Shown: positions 1 to 7,727 of the stretch, in pieces
Numbering within the stretch: position 1 is the stretch's first letter
How the letters are laid out: every line of letters starts with the position of its first letter
Assembly: GCA_934597125.1 (NCBI GenBank)
Contig: CAKTQM010000001.1
Location: forward strand, 1-64,000
Direction: 5' to 3'
Length of the DNA stretch: 64,000 nucleotides
Source of the DNA: an uncultured Oscillospiraceae bacterium
GTDB taxonomy: Bacteria > Bacillota > Clostridia > Oscillospirales > Oscillospiraceae
Made by a program: the position numbers and the translations under genes
The notes under the pieces: model-generated
What the model saw: the letters and a program-made list of their open reading frames with translations, nothing else
What the model was told of the DNA's origin: nothing
Database searches by the model: none

Positions 1-759
1 TCCGCCGCCCGGGAGATCGTGTTTGCCGCCAATCAGGCGGGCTGCGCCTTTATGGGCGCGCCGCTGGTGGAGGCCACGGGCTCGCTGGAGAATTTCCACA
101 TTCGGGCCATGCTGCGGCACACGGATTATCTCAGCGCCTATACGGCCTGCGCCCGTGAGCTGGTGGATCGCCTGCTGGCGGACACGCCGCCGGTGCGGCA
201 GCACCCTCAGCTGATGGTGCTGCACGCCTCCAACCGCAAAACCTCCAACACCATCGCCCTGTGGGAGCGGATGGCGCCCCGTCTGGCGGGGCGGGCGGAG
301 GCCCGGGTCATCAGCCTGCGCAACGGCACGGTGGCCGACTGCAACGGCTGCGAGTTCCGCACCTGCCTGCACTTCGGCGAGGAGGGACGGTGCTTCTACG
401 GCGGTGTCATCGTGGATGAGGTGTATCCCGCCATCGGGCAGGCCGATGGCGTGCTGTGGCTGTGTCCCAACTACAACGACGCGCTGGCGGCCAACCTGAC
501 GGCCTGCATCAACCGGCTGACGGCCCTGTTCCGCACCACACCGTTTTACGACAAGGAGCTGTACGCCATCATCGTATCCGGCTATTCCGGCGGCGACATC
601 GTGGCCCAGCAGCTGATTTCGGCGCTGTGCATGAACAAGGCGTTCCGCCTGCCGCCCCGCTTTTGTATGCTGGAGACGGCCAACGACGCCGGTGCGGCGG
701 TGAAGCTGCCGGGCATCGACGAACGGCTGGCGCGGTTCGCGGATCACATGTTTCGGTGA
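1..759 (+). CDS. Flavodoxin-like / NADPH-dependent FMN reductase family protein, 5' end outside window
   Basis: The frame is open from the first base, so the gene almost certainly begins upstream; a GTG at 19 is possible but no ribosome binding site is in view. About 252 residues are visible. After an N-terminal part that looks like the end of another domain, a Rossmann-like flavodoxin fold begins near residue 75 (LMVLHASNRKTSNT, the phosphate-loop type start of FMN reductases). A cysteine-rich loop follows (DCNGCEFRTC, then GRCFYGG), as in multimeric flavodoxins and iron-sulfur flavoproteins, and the YNDALAANLTACINR stretch resembles the FMN-contact region of that family. Probable role: cytosolic flavin or quinone redox chemistry; the substrate cannot be read. 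A hairpin follows the stop. Confidence 0.7.
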   Translation, partial: SAAREIVFAANQAGCAFMGAPLVEATGSLENFHIRAMLRHTDYLSAYTACARELVDRLLADTPPVRQHPQLMVLHASNRKTSNTIALWERMAPRLAGRAEARVISLRNGTVADCNGCEFRTCLHFGEEGRCFYGGVIVDEVYPAIGQADGVLWLCPNYNDALAANLTACINRLTALFRTTPFYDKELYAIIVSGYSGGDIVAQQLISALCMNKAFRLPPRFCMLETANDAGAAVKLPGIDERLARFADHMFR

Positions 760-768
760 AAAAAATAA

Positions 769-795
769 GCCCTCCCGTGAAGGGAGGGCTTTCTG
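769..795 (+). terminator. Rho-independent terminator after flavodoxin-like gene
   Basis: An 8-bp perfect stem (gccctccc / gggagggc) with a 5-base loop starts 9 bases after the stop and is followed by a short T run. Confidence 0.7.
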
Positions 796-824
796 CATAA
801 AAGAAGGAAGGCATTTCCGATGGC

Positions 825-875
825 AACCCCTCAGTCACGACTTTGTCGTGACAGCTCCCCTTACACAGGGGAGCA
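825..875 (+). repeat. Dispersed palindromic repeat, module A copy
   Basis: Two adjacent short palindromes (cacgactttgtcgtg and ctccccttacacaggggag) preceded by cccctcag. The same two-hairpin design recurs about fifteen times in the window, always between genes. Confidence 0.8.
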
Positions 876-902
876 TTTGAGCCGGTGCCGTATGACGGCC
901 TT

Positions 903-1994
903 TCACGCCTCGTTGACGGCTTTCACGGCCCGGAGGAGCTTGTCCAGTTCCTCGGCCCGGGGAACGCGGAGACGGACGCTGCTGCGATCCAGCGGCTCAA
1001 ACTCGCCGCCGGAGCAGGTGAGGACACCCCGGGCCATCAGCAGTTCCTGCAGGTTGGCGCGGGGGTCGCGGTGCTGCAGGAGGCAGATGGGGACGCGGTC
1101 GTCGGTGACGGCCATGGCGAGGTTTTTGCCGCAGGCGTCCCGCAGGGCGCGCTTCATGGCGGCGAAATCCGCGCCGTGACTGTCGGCATAGGTACGGTCG
1201 CTGAGGGCGGCGGCCGAAAGCTCGCGGGACAGCTCGCTCATCATATAGGGGTTGGAGACCTTGCTGATATAACGGATCAGCTCCTGACAGGTGATGATAT
1301 AGCCCGCCCGCAGGCCCGCCAGGCCGAAGCCCTTGGAGAAGGTGCGGACGATGATGATATTTTTATATTTCGGCCCCAGTGTCACCGCCGACTCCTCGCG
1401 GGGCAGAAAGTCGCCGTAGGCCTCGTCTACGATGGCGTAGACCCCCAGCTCCTCGCACCGGTCCAGCACGCGGCTGATGTCGGAGAGGGACAGGGTCTGG
1501 CCGGTGGGGTTGTTGGGCCGGTCGATATAGACAAGACTGGTGTCGGCGCTGATGGCGTCCACCAGGTCGGACACCTCCATGCGCCAGCCGTCCTCCCGGC
1601 GGGCGGGAATGCCCACGTATCGCATGGCCATCATGCGGGAATACTCCACCATATCGGTGAAGGTGGGCAGGAAGCCCACCACCTCCGCGCCCTTCTTGGC
1701 CAGAATGTTGCACAGAAGGTACAGGGCCGACACGCTGCCGTCGGTGAGGACGATGTTCTCCGGCTCGATGAAGGCGTAGTCCGCCCAGTAGTCCACGATG
1801 GCCCTTTGGGGCGCGTCGGAGTGGGGATAGTGATAAAACCGCTCCGGATCGAAGGCGGCAAAGGCGGCCTTCACCGCGTCGGGAAAGCCGTAGGGGTTTA
1901 CGCCAAGGGAGCAGTCCAGCGTGTCCGCCGCCGCGTGGGGCGTGTGGCCGGCATAGCTGCGCACCTGAGAGAGCAATTCGTTTCGGATCTTCAT
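903..1994 (-). CDS. PLP-dependent aminotransferase, HisC-like
   Basis: Fold-type I pyridoxal-phosphate enzyme of 363 residues, the normal length for histidinol-phosphate aminotransferases and the related CobD-like decarboxylases. Visible motifs are the N-terminal substrate loop (CSLGVNPYG, about residue 30), NNPTGQ near 160, DEAYGDF near 190 and the Schiff-base lysine in FSKGFGLAGLRAGY near 220. It starts at ATG 1994 behind a strong promoter. No histidine or cobalamin genes are nearby, so the substrate is open. It is transcribed away from a radical SAM gene with about 200 bases between them, which could reflect shared regulation. The family is clear; the reaction is inferred. Confidence 0.8.
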   Translation of the reverse strand: MKIRNELLSQVRSYAGHTPHAAADTLDCSLGVNPYGFPDAVKAAFAAFDPERFYHYPHSDAPQRAIVDYWADYAFIEPENIVLTDGSVSALYLLCNILAKKGAEVVGFLPTFTDMVEYSRMMAMRYVGIPARREDGWRMEVSDLVDAISADTSLVYIDRPNNPTGQTLSLSDISRVLDRCEELGVYAIVDEAYGDFLPREESAVTLGPKYKNIIIVRTFSKGFGLAGLRAGYIITCQELIRYISKVSNPYMMSELSRELSAAALSDRTYADSHGADFAAMKRALRDACGKNLAMAVTDDRVPICLLQHRDPRANLQELLMARGVLTCSGGEFEPLDRSSVRLRVPRAEELDKLLRAVKAVNEA

Positions 1995-2025
1995 GGCGGG
2001 CCTCTCCTCTCGTTTTTTTACCTAC

Positions 2026-2055
2026 AATGTACCGCAGAAGGCGGGCGATTGTCAA
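2026..2055 (-). promoter_or_regulatory. Sigma-A-type promoter for the aminotransferase gene
   Basis: On the minus strand a perfect -35 box (TTGACA, 2050-2055) lies 18 bases before a TACATT -10 box (2026-2031), about 30 bases upstream of the start codon. Confidence 0.6.
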
Positions 2056-2190
2056 GAAAAGGGCGGGGAAAATCTCCGGAAAAGGGTTTGTTAATAAGTA
2101 AACAACCGTTTTTCGCTTTTTTTCTTGCATTTCTTGCCGCATCGGTATAAAATATTGAAGAATATTCACACGGAAAGGTTTTGCTCATAC

Positions 2191-3078
2191 ATGACTCACC
2201 CTTACAAGACCCGTGAAGGCGGCGCCACAGTCACCGTGTTTGTCCCCTATGACTGCCAGAACAACTGCCCCTTCTGTATCAATAAGCAGGAATATGCCGA
2301 CTGCACCGGCTTTTCACTGGAGAAGATCATCGACTCGATCCGCACGCTGGACGCCATCACACCCCGCTGCGATTTCGTGTTTACCGGCGGTGAACCGCTG
2401 GCGGATCTGGACGCGCTGCAGCGGATGCTGGACGCCATCCCCGCCACCCACAAGGTGTATATCAACACCACGTTTCCGGTGCAGGCACACACCACGCTGG
2501 ACGAGATGGTGGCCTTTACGGAGCGCAACCGTGACAAGATCACCTGCATGAACATCTCCCGCCATCTGCAGAAGTATGTGGAGGAGAGCCCCGATGAGGT
2601 GCTGGGCCGCATCGCCTGCCCCACGCGGATCAACTGCGTGCTGTACAAGCGCTATCCCGCCGACAAGCTGCCGGCCTATGTGGAGCGGTTTTTGCCCTAC
2701 GGTATCCCCGTCCAGTTCCGGTATGACTACACCGAGACCACGCCGGAGAACCTGTATGACGAGGAGCACGATCAGATCCTGCACGATCTGCGGCGGCTGT
2801 TTACCTATAAGGGGCTGGACGGCTGCCGGATGCGCAACGGCTTCCACTTTGCGTACAAGGGTCTGCACCTGACGTATCACAAGACGCTGCCCTATTCCAC
2901 CATTGTGGAGAAGGGGACGGACGGCGTGACCTACGACATTCTGTACGACGTGCTGATCAAGCAGAACGGCGAGATCCACAGCGACTGGACAGGCGTGAAG
3001 ATGGACGTGGACGCCTATCGCAAGGTGGTGTACGAGCCGTACGATCTGAAGGTGCTGAACGGAACCATCGACTTTTAA
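2191..3078 (+). CDS. Radical SAM protein
   Basis: A 295-residue radical SAM enzyme. The cluster-binding CxxxCxxC motif (DCQNNCPFC, residues about 20-28) binds the 4Fe-4S cluster that cleaves S-adenosylmethionine, and FTGGEPL near residue 68 is the GGE motif that contacts SAM. There is no auxiliary-cluster (SPASM-like) cysteine set at the C-terminus, so it is a single-domain radical SAM protein. The start at 2191 (MTHPYK) is preferred to the in-frame ATG at 2125 because the cluster motif then falls at the usual distance from the N-terminus and a GGAAAGG lies upstream. Substrate unknown; the divergent aminotransferase is the only functional clue. Confidence 0.8.
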   Translation: MTHPYKTREGGATVTVFVPYDCQNNCPFCINKQEYADCTGFSLEKIIDSIRTLDAITPRCDFVFTGGEPLADLDALQRMLDAIPATHKVYINTTFPVQAHTTLDEMVAFTERNRDKITCMNISRHLQKYVEESPDEVLGRIACPTRINCVLYKRYPADKLPAYVERFLPYGIPVQFRYDYTETTPENLYDEEHDQILHDLRRLFTYKGLDGCRMRNGFHFAYKGLHLTYHKTLPYSTIVEKGTDGVTYDILYDVLIKQNGEIHSDWTGVKMDVDAYRKVVYEPYDLKVLNGTIDF

Positions 3079-3250
3079 GCTGGCGCAAAATCTTGCGATT
3101 TTGCTGCCAAAAGGATTTGCGGCCGGCTGCGCGCGTCCTTCGGACACACTGGCGGCCGAGAAGAATTTTTCTGACGCACATGTCGCCAGAAAAATGATCC
3201 AAATTGTTCGCCGCCTGCGGGCGGCGAATTCTGCGAAGCTTTTTTAACAG
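3079..3250. other. Dense inverted-repeat tract between radical SAM gene and terminator
   Basis: No gene is seen. The tract holds at least three hairpins: gcaaaatc/gattttgc at 3085-3104 (extended by tggc/gcca), tttttctg/cagaaaaa at 3166-3194, and a perfect 9-bp ttcgccgcc/ggcggcgaa stem at 3207-3228. It does not match repeat modules A, B or C. Confidence 0.6.
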
Positions 3251-3256
3251 ATTAAA

Positions 3257-3287
3257 ATGACCGGCTGAAAAGCCGGCCATTTTTTTA
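3257..3287. terminator. Bidirectional terminator between convergent genes
   Basis: Stem atgaccggct / agccggccat with one mismatch and a GAAA loop, followed by a T run on the plus strand. The T run merges into the stop codon of the convergent HTH gene. Confidence 0.75.
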
Positions 3288-3869
3288 CAGCTCCCGTTTG
3301 AACAGGCCGTCCCGATTGCAGCAGGCGTATACGGCGCGGACGCCGCCGCGCTGGATGCGGGTCTGGGCGGGGCCCTCCGGATACAGGCGGATGAGCTGCA
3401 GGCGGTCATCGGACACGGCGGCCAGAAAGAGCAGGTGGTGCTGCCGTGTCATGGGGTGGTTCACGGTGACGAGGTATTCGTCCTCCACCGTTTCCACGGT
3501 GATGGCGTGGGAGTCCTCCGCCCCTTCCGCCTCCAGAGGCGGAAGGGTGATGCCGTGGCAGCTGACGGCGGCCTGACCCATGCTGTGCAGCACGTTGCCG
3601 CACAGGGGGCAGACATAGAAGTGGCAGCGGCGCATGTTGGCGGACACATTGGTGTTGACTACCGTGCGGCCCGACAGCAGCTCGGCCACCGAGACGCGGA
3701 GAGCCGCCGCGATAGGCTCCAGCAGGGTGATGTCCGGATAGCCGCGGCCCGTCTCCCATTTGCTGACGGTTTTGTCGCTGACGCTGAGGCGCTCCGCCAA
3801 TTGGAACTGGGTGAGCTTTGCGGCTTCCCGCAGGGCCTTGATGGCGGCGCCGGTTACATATTGATCCAT
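3285..3869 (-). CDS. XRE-family HTH protein fused to a desulfoferrodoxin (superoxide reductase)-like domain
   Basis: 194 residues. Residues 8-62 form a classic XRE helix-turn-helix (LTQFQLAERLSVSDKTVSKWETGRGYPDI). Residues about 83-105 hold a desulforedoxin-like metal knuckle (YVCPLCGN, then SCHG, where desulforedoxin has a CC pair). Residues about 120-190 resemble the superoxide reductase centre: a histidine in SHAITVE, HPMTRQHH with the normal six-residue histidine spacing, and CNRDGLFK in place of the usual CNxHGLWK. One expected iron ligand (the last His) is therefore Asp here. Known chemistry of the family is one-electron superoxide reduction; a redox- or metal-sensing regulator is inferred. 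It converges on the radical SAM gene and is about 70 bases downstream of DUF2461. Confidence 0.8.
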   Translation of the reverse strand: MDQYVTGAAIKALREAAKLTQFQLAERLSVSDKTVSKWETGRGYPDITLLEPIAAALRVSVAELLSGRTVVNTNVSANMRRCHFYVCPLCGNVLHSMGQAAVSCHGITLPPLEAEGAEDSHAITVETVEDEYLVTVNHPMTRQHHLLFLAAVSDDRLQLIRLYPEGPAQTRIQRGGVRAVYACCNRDGLFKREL

Positions 3870-3942
3870 AGCGATATCCTCCTTATGTCCGCCATTGTAC
3901 CGCGGCGGCGGAAAAGGCTACCTACGCGGGGTAGAGAGGAGG

Positions 3943-4641
3943 TCAGGCCCGCTCCTCGCCGGTGCGCTCCTGCTGGGGCGTCAGGGCCACGATGCGGTTG
4001 AAGTAGTGGTAGAAGGGGATCAGGATCTGGAAACCCGCAATGATATCATCCGCTAAGGCGGGGGAGAAGATGCGGTCGTCCAAGGGGCCCTCCCAGCGGA
4101 GGGAGAGAGACTTTTTCTGATACCAGGGGCGCAGAAGGTCGGACACCTGCCCCTTGCTGCGGGCGTAGTCGGGGCCGTCCAGAGTGAAGGTCTGCTGCCG
4201 GTTGAACTGCCGCACCAGCTTGGAAAGGGTCTCGGGGTGGGCGTCGATCTGCTTGCGGTAGGTCTCCATCAGGGCGGCGGAGGGCGACCAGAAGCCCAGA
4301 CCGAAGCTGTAGTAATCCGGCCCCAGTTCGAACCAGAAGGTGGGGCGGCCCGTCCAGTCTTTATCACCGGTGCGGATGCACCACCACAGGTGATCCTTAT
4401 AGGGCCCCCGGCCATGGAGACGGCGGGCGTCCCGATAGATGCGGGACACCTTCAGCAGCAGCGGCTCATCGGGCAGGGCCGCGTGGAGGGCGTCGTAGAC
4501 CTGCTCTCCCAGCTCCTTTGTGGGGGCCAGGAAGGTGTTGAGATAGTCCTCCTTGTGTGCCAGGAACCAGCCCCGCTCATTATTGAAGCGGATGCCCCAC
4601 ATAAAATCCACTGTTTGCTGTGTAAAACCCTGAAATGCCAT
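3943..4641 (-). CDS. DUF2461 family protein
   Basis: 232 residues matching the DUF2461 (TIGR02453) pattern along their length: an N-terminal GFTQQTVDFMWGIRFNNERGWF, a central KVSRIYRDARRLHG with a following GPYKDHLWW, and an aromatic strand (FWFELGPDYYSFGLGFW). The function of the family is not established; proteins are cytosolic with no signal peptide or membrane segment. The start ATG at 4641 has aaggagcga just upstream on the minus strand. It lies between DUF6179 and the HTH-desulfoferrodoxin gene with short gaps and could be co-transcribed with either. Confidence 0.8.
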   Translation of the reverse strand: MAFQGFTQQTVDFMWGIRFNNERGWFLAHKEDYLNTFLAPTKELGEQVYDALHAALPDEPLLLKVSRIYRDARRLHGRGPYKDHLWWCIRTGDKDWTGRPTFWFELGPDYYSFGLGFWSPSAALMETYRKQIDAHPETLSKLVRQFNRQQTFTLDGPDYARSKGQVSDLLRPWYQKKSLSLRWEGPLDDRIFSPALADDIIAGFQILIPFYHYFNRIVALTPQQERTGEERA

Positions 4642-4704
4642 GGTATCGCTCCTTATGTTGTTTCTTTGGGTATTGTACCCAGTTTGGGGAGAAAATGCAA
4701 GGGG

Positions 4705-5667
4705 TCATAGATCCGCGGGGAGGGGCACCACCGCCTCCGGATGGCCCAGAGATACGGCGCGGTGCATGTCCGCCGCCAGCGGCGGCACGCTGCGGCGGAG
4801 ATAGGCGGACAGCCCCTCGGGACAGTGGGCGCTGCGGAGAAATACCTCCGCCGCCTGAGAGAGCAGGGCTTCCGTCTGCTGCCGCGAGGCATCGGCCAGC
4901 AGGGCGGTCAGGCGGGGGAGGTCGCACCGGAGGGCGGCCACCGGCCGCCGCGTCAGCACGCAGCCAAGGGCCGCCGCCAGCACGGGGGCATACAGGTTCA
5001 GAAGCAGCTGGGGATAGCCCTCGTCAAACCCCAGCAGCAGGGCGTGGACGGTCTCCGGCGCAAAATAGCGGAGAAAACGGTTTTCGTGGGACAAACCGTG
5101 GAGGTAGTCCTCGATAAATTCAATGCCGTCCTTTTGCGGCGGGCCGAAAAACGGGGGATAGTCGGCGGTGATGTGAAGCTCCTGCGGAAAGAAGGCGGGG
5201 CGGTACAGCCGGAAAAAGCCGTCAATGCCGTCCGATAGTGTGGCGCGGTAGAACTCATTGCAGGTGGGGAACAGGTTTTTCTTCAACTGCCGGTGGGCGG
5301 CGCGGGCGGCCTGCAGCTTGCGGACAATGCGGCGCTGTCCCGCCTCGTACAGCTCGGACAGGGGCCGGCGGGCCAGCTGCGCCGCCGCGTCCTCCGGCGT
5401 GGGGGCGTCCTTCAGCGCCAGCGAGACGGAATAGAGCACGCCCTCCAGCAGCTGCTGCGCCCGCTCAGCGGGGAGGGAAGTGCTCTGCCCGCGGCTCCAG
5501 GCATCGCAGCGCGCCGCCAGCAGGGCAAGGCTCTCCCCCTGCAGGCGCAGCAGATCCGGCTGGGTCAGCAGTCCGCACCGCAGACTTTCCGCCAGCAGGG
5601 TGGAAAAAAGATCCTGCTGATCCAGCGCCAGCGGGTCGATAAGGCTCCGGCGGGTCAGATCATGCAT
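4705..5667 (-). CDS. DUF6179-type protein of unknown function
   Basis: 320 residues, mostly helical, rich in Leu and Ala, no signal peptide or membrane span. I recognise the overall pattern as the DUF6179 type, which in Clostridia sits next to DUF6323 genes as it does here, but no catalytic motif can be read. The start at 5667 overlaps the end of the upstream DUF6323 gene by eight bases, which argues for translational coupling and a joint role. Residues about 160-215 (PQELHITADYPPFFG and following) are the most distinctive part. Function not assigned. Confidence 0.6.
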   Translation of the reverse strand: MHDLTRRSLIDPLALDQQDLFSTLLAESLRCGLLTQPDLLRLQGESLALLAARCDAWSRGQSTSLPAERAQQLLEGVLYSVSLALKDAPTPEDAAAQLARRPLSELYEAGQRRIVRKLQAARAAHRQLKKNLFPTCNEFYRATLSDGIDGFFRLYRPAFFPQELHITADYPPFFGPPQKDGIEFIEDYLHGLSHENRFLRYFAPETVHALLLGFDEGYPQLLLNLYAPVLAAALGCVLTRRPVAALRCDLPRLTALLADASRQQTEALLSQAAEVFLRSAHCPEGLSAYLRRSVPPLAADMHRAVSLGHPEAVVPLPADL

Positions 5668-6115
5668 GGCGGCCGCCTCCCGCCCGCAGACGGCGGGCCA
5701 TGTCCGGCAGGGCGGTGCCCGTCAGCAGCTCCATGGAGCCGTGGCAGGGGCCGTCAAAGGATTGCTTCATATACCGCAGCAGCGCCTCATCCCCCACCCG
5801 ATCCTGGGTCTCGCTTTTGAAGTAGTAAAAGGCGTCGGCCAGCTGGTGGAGCGTCTCCTCGTAATTCTCCGGCGTCAGGTAGGGGGAGTCGCAGAAGGTC
5901 AGGATCATCCGCCGCAGGATGGTGCCGCCCAGCTCCACGCGGCCCGTTTTGCGCAGGGCGGCGGAGCGGGTCTCCAGCAGGGCCTGGGCCTGCCGGGGCG
6001 TCAATTGCAGGCCGTAGGCGGCGGTGTCGTCGTTGCAGGCGAGGATCTCGCGGGTCTGGGCGGCGGCGGTCAGCTCGCCGCCGGAGAGCAGCGTCAGACG
6101 CAGATCAAAGGACAT
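5660..6115 (-). CDS. DUF6323-type protein of unknown function
   Basis: 151 residues from the ATG at 6115, chosen over the in-frame ATG at 6172 because ggaggc lies 7 bases upstream of it. It is a soluble helical protein; LQLTPRQAQALLETRSAALRKTGRVELGG near residue 35-65 is the most family-like stretch. It is first in a two-gene unit with the DUF6179 gene, overlapping it by eight bases. No catalytic residues are recognisable and no function is claimed. Confidence 0.6.
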   Translation of the reverse strand: MSFDLRLTLLSGGELTAAAQTREILACNDDTAAYGLQLTPRQAQALLETRSAALRKTGRVELGGTILRRMILTFCDSPYLTPENYEETLHQLADAFYYFKSETQDRVGDEALLRYMKQSFDGPCHGSMELLTGTALPDMARRLRAGGGRHA

Positions 6116-6298
6116 AGGGGTGCCTCCTTCCGAAAAAAGCGCGCAGAGCGAACCGCTCTGCGCCGTATCCATTTCTTCCTCTATATATTATACCACATTT
6201 TGCCGTTTTTCGCAAGCATTTGGGGCCAAGCCGGTATAAAATCCCCCGTCGGGGCGTACAATCTCCCTGAAAGCGTACAAGAAGGGGAGGGGTCTTAC

Positions 6299-6856
6299 AT
6301 GACAGACAGAAGATGGCGGAAATGGGAGCTGGCGGGACTGTTTCTGACGCTGATTTTGGGAAACCTACTGCATTTTGTATACGACTGGAGCGGACAGAGT
6401 TCCGTGGTGGCGGCCTTTGCCGCCGTCAACGAGTCCACGTGGGAGCATATGAAGCTGCTGGCGGTGCCCTGGATCGTGTGGTCGCTGGTGGAGGCGGCGG
6501 TGCTGCGGAAAAGCCGCCGTCCGGTGCTGATGGCCCGTGCGCTGGGGCTGCTGGCGGGGCTGTTGCTGATCCCGCTGGTGTACTATACCTATACCGGCGC
6601 GCTGGGAACCGGCAGCATGGTGGTGGATGTGGTGCTGTTCCAGGCGGCGGTGCTGCTGGCGGCGCTGGTGTCCTGGCGGGTGCAGGCCAGGGGAAGCCTG
6701 AACGGCGTCGGCTGGAACGTGCTGGGACTGCTTGTGCTGCTGGGGATATGGGCGCTGTTTGTCTGGTGGACGTACGACCCGCCGCAGCTGCCGGTGTTCA
6801 TCGACCCCACCGACGGCACCCGTGGCCTGACGGTGCTGCGGGTCATTGGGGTATAG
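6299..6856 (+). CDS. Multi-pass membrane protein, DUF6512-like
   Basis: 185 residues with about five to six hydrophobic spans separated by short loops (for example GLFLTLILGNLLHFVYDW near the N-terminus and VLGLLVLLGIWALFVWW near the C-terminus). The NESTWEHMKL motif after the first span is typical of a small clostridial membrane family that I believe is DUF6512. The start at 6299 has gggagggg 7-8 bases upstream; the longer open frame beginning at 5666 is a shadow of the opposite-strand gene. Function unknown. It is a single-gene unit closed by a strong terminator. Confidence 0.65.
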   Translation: MTDRRWRKWELAGLFLTLILGNLLHFVYDWSGQSSVVAAFAAVNESTWEHMKLLAVPWIVWSLVEAAVLRKSRRPVLMARALGLLAGLLLIPLVYYTYTGALGTGSMVVDVVLFQAAVLLAALVSWRVQARGSLNGVGWNVLGLLVLLGIWALFVWWTYDPPQLPVFIDPTDGTRGLTVLRVIGV

Positions 6857-6862
6857 GTCGCG

Positions 6863-6896
6863 GGAAAAGAGACGGCGGAAGCCGTCTCTTTTCCTT
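6863..6896 (+). terminator. Terminator after DUF6512-like gene
   Basis: Perfect 14-bp stem (ggaaaagagacggc) with a GGAA loop, 6 bases after the stop codon. Confidence 0.75.
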
Positions 6897-6923
6897 GCCA
6901 AAGGGCGGCGATTGGGGTATAAT
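6895..6923 (+). promoter_or_regulatory. Sigma-A promoter for xpaC-telA
   Basis: TTGCCA (6895-6900), 17-base spacer, perfect TATAAT (6918-6923). It begins immediately after the preceding terminator and lies 40 bases before the xpaC start. Confidence 0.8.
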
Positions 6924-6962
6924 GTAATATGAGTTTTCATCCCCAGAAGGGAGGTCGCATCA

Positions 6963-7661
6963 TTGAAACAAATCGTGCGTAAGTCCGCCGTTCCGCTGTA
7001 CGCGGCGGCGGCCACGTGGCTACTGTATGCGCTGCTGTTCCCCCTGTACCGGCTGCCCCACTATCTGCTGGCGGCGGGCGCCGCCGCGGTGGTGGGCGTT
7101 ATCGCCCGGCTGCTGTGCCCCAACACAGTGGAGGAGGTGGAGGAGAAGCCCAGGCCCACCGGCAACGCCGCGCTGGACAAGATGATCGACGACGGAAAAA
7201 AGGCCATTGCCGAGATGAAGCGGCTGGACGACAGCATCGCCGATCCCACCATCTCCGCCCAGATCGTCCGTTTGCAGGAGCTGAGCGGTAAGATCTTCGC
7301 CCAGGTGGAGCAGCATCCGGAGAAGCTGCCTCAGATCCGCAAGTTCATGAGCTATTACCTGCCCACCACGCTGAAGCTGCTGAACGCCTATGACCGTATG
7401 GGACAGCAGGGCGTGGCCGGCGAGAATATCACCTCCACCATGCACAAGGTGGAGGACATGATGGCTGCCATCATCACCGCCTTTGAAAAGCAGCTGGACA
7501 ACCTGTTCAGCGCCGAGGCGCTGGATCTGTCCACCGATATGGTGGTGCTGGAAAACATGATGGCCCGGGAGGGGCTGTCGGAGGATCCGCTGCACAGGGC
7601 CGTGCAGGACGCCCCCGCCCATGAGGAGGAGCAGGACGGCGGTACGACGCTGGAACTGTAA
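6963..7661 (+). CDS. xpaC: XpaC-like protein (5-bromo-4-chloroindolyl phosphate hydrolysis family)
   Basis: 232 residues. Two N-terminal membrane spans (VPLYAAAATWLLYALLFPLY and YLLAAGAAAVVGVIARLL) precede a long helical cytosolic part with the XpaC pattern (DKMIDDGKKAIAEMKRLDD, RKFMSYYLPTTLKLLNAYDRM). The start is TTG at 6963, fixed by the gaagggaggt ribosome binding site. XpaC genes typically sit directly before telA, as here; in Bacillus the pair (yceG/yceH) belongs to envelope-stress and toxic-anion loci. The biochemical role of XpaC is not established. A short tandem duplication (ctggaactgtaatacaaa / ctggagctgtaatacaaa) covers the stop codon. Confidence 0.8.
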   Translation: MKQIVRKSAVPLYAAAATWLLYALLFPLYRLPHYLLAAGAAAVVGVIARLLCPNTVEEVEEKPRPTGNAALDKMIDDGKKAIAEMKRLDDSIADPTISAQIVRLQELSGKIFAQVEQHPEKLPQIRKFMSYYLPTTLKLLNAYDRMGQQGVAGENITSTMHKVEDMMAAIITAFEKQLDNLFSAEALDLSTDMVVLENMMAREGLSEDPLHRAVQDAPAHEEEQDGGTTLEL

Positions 7662-7727
7662 TACAAACTGGAGCTGTAATACAAAGAGTATTTCAAGAAA
7701 GAAAACATACAGAAAGGAATCAAAACC

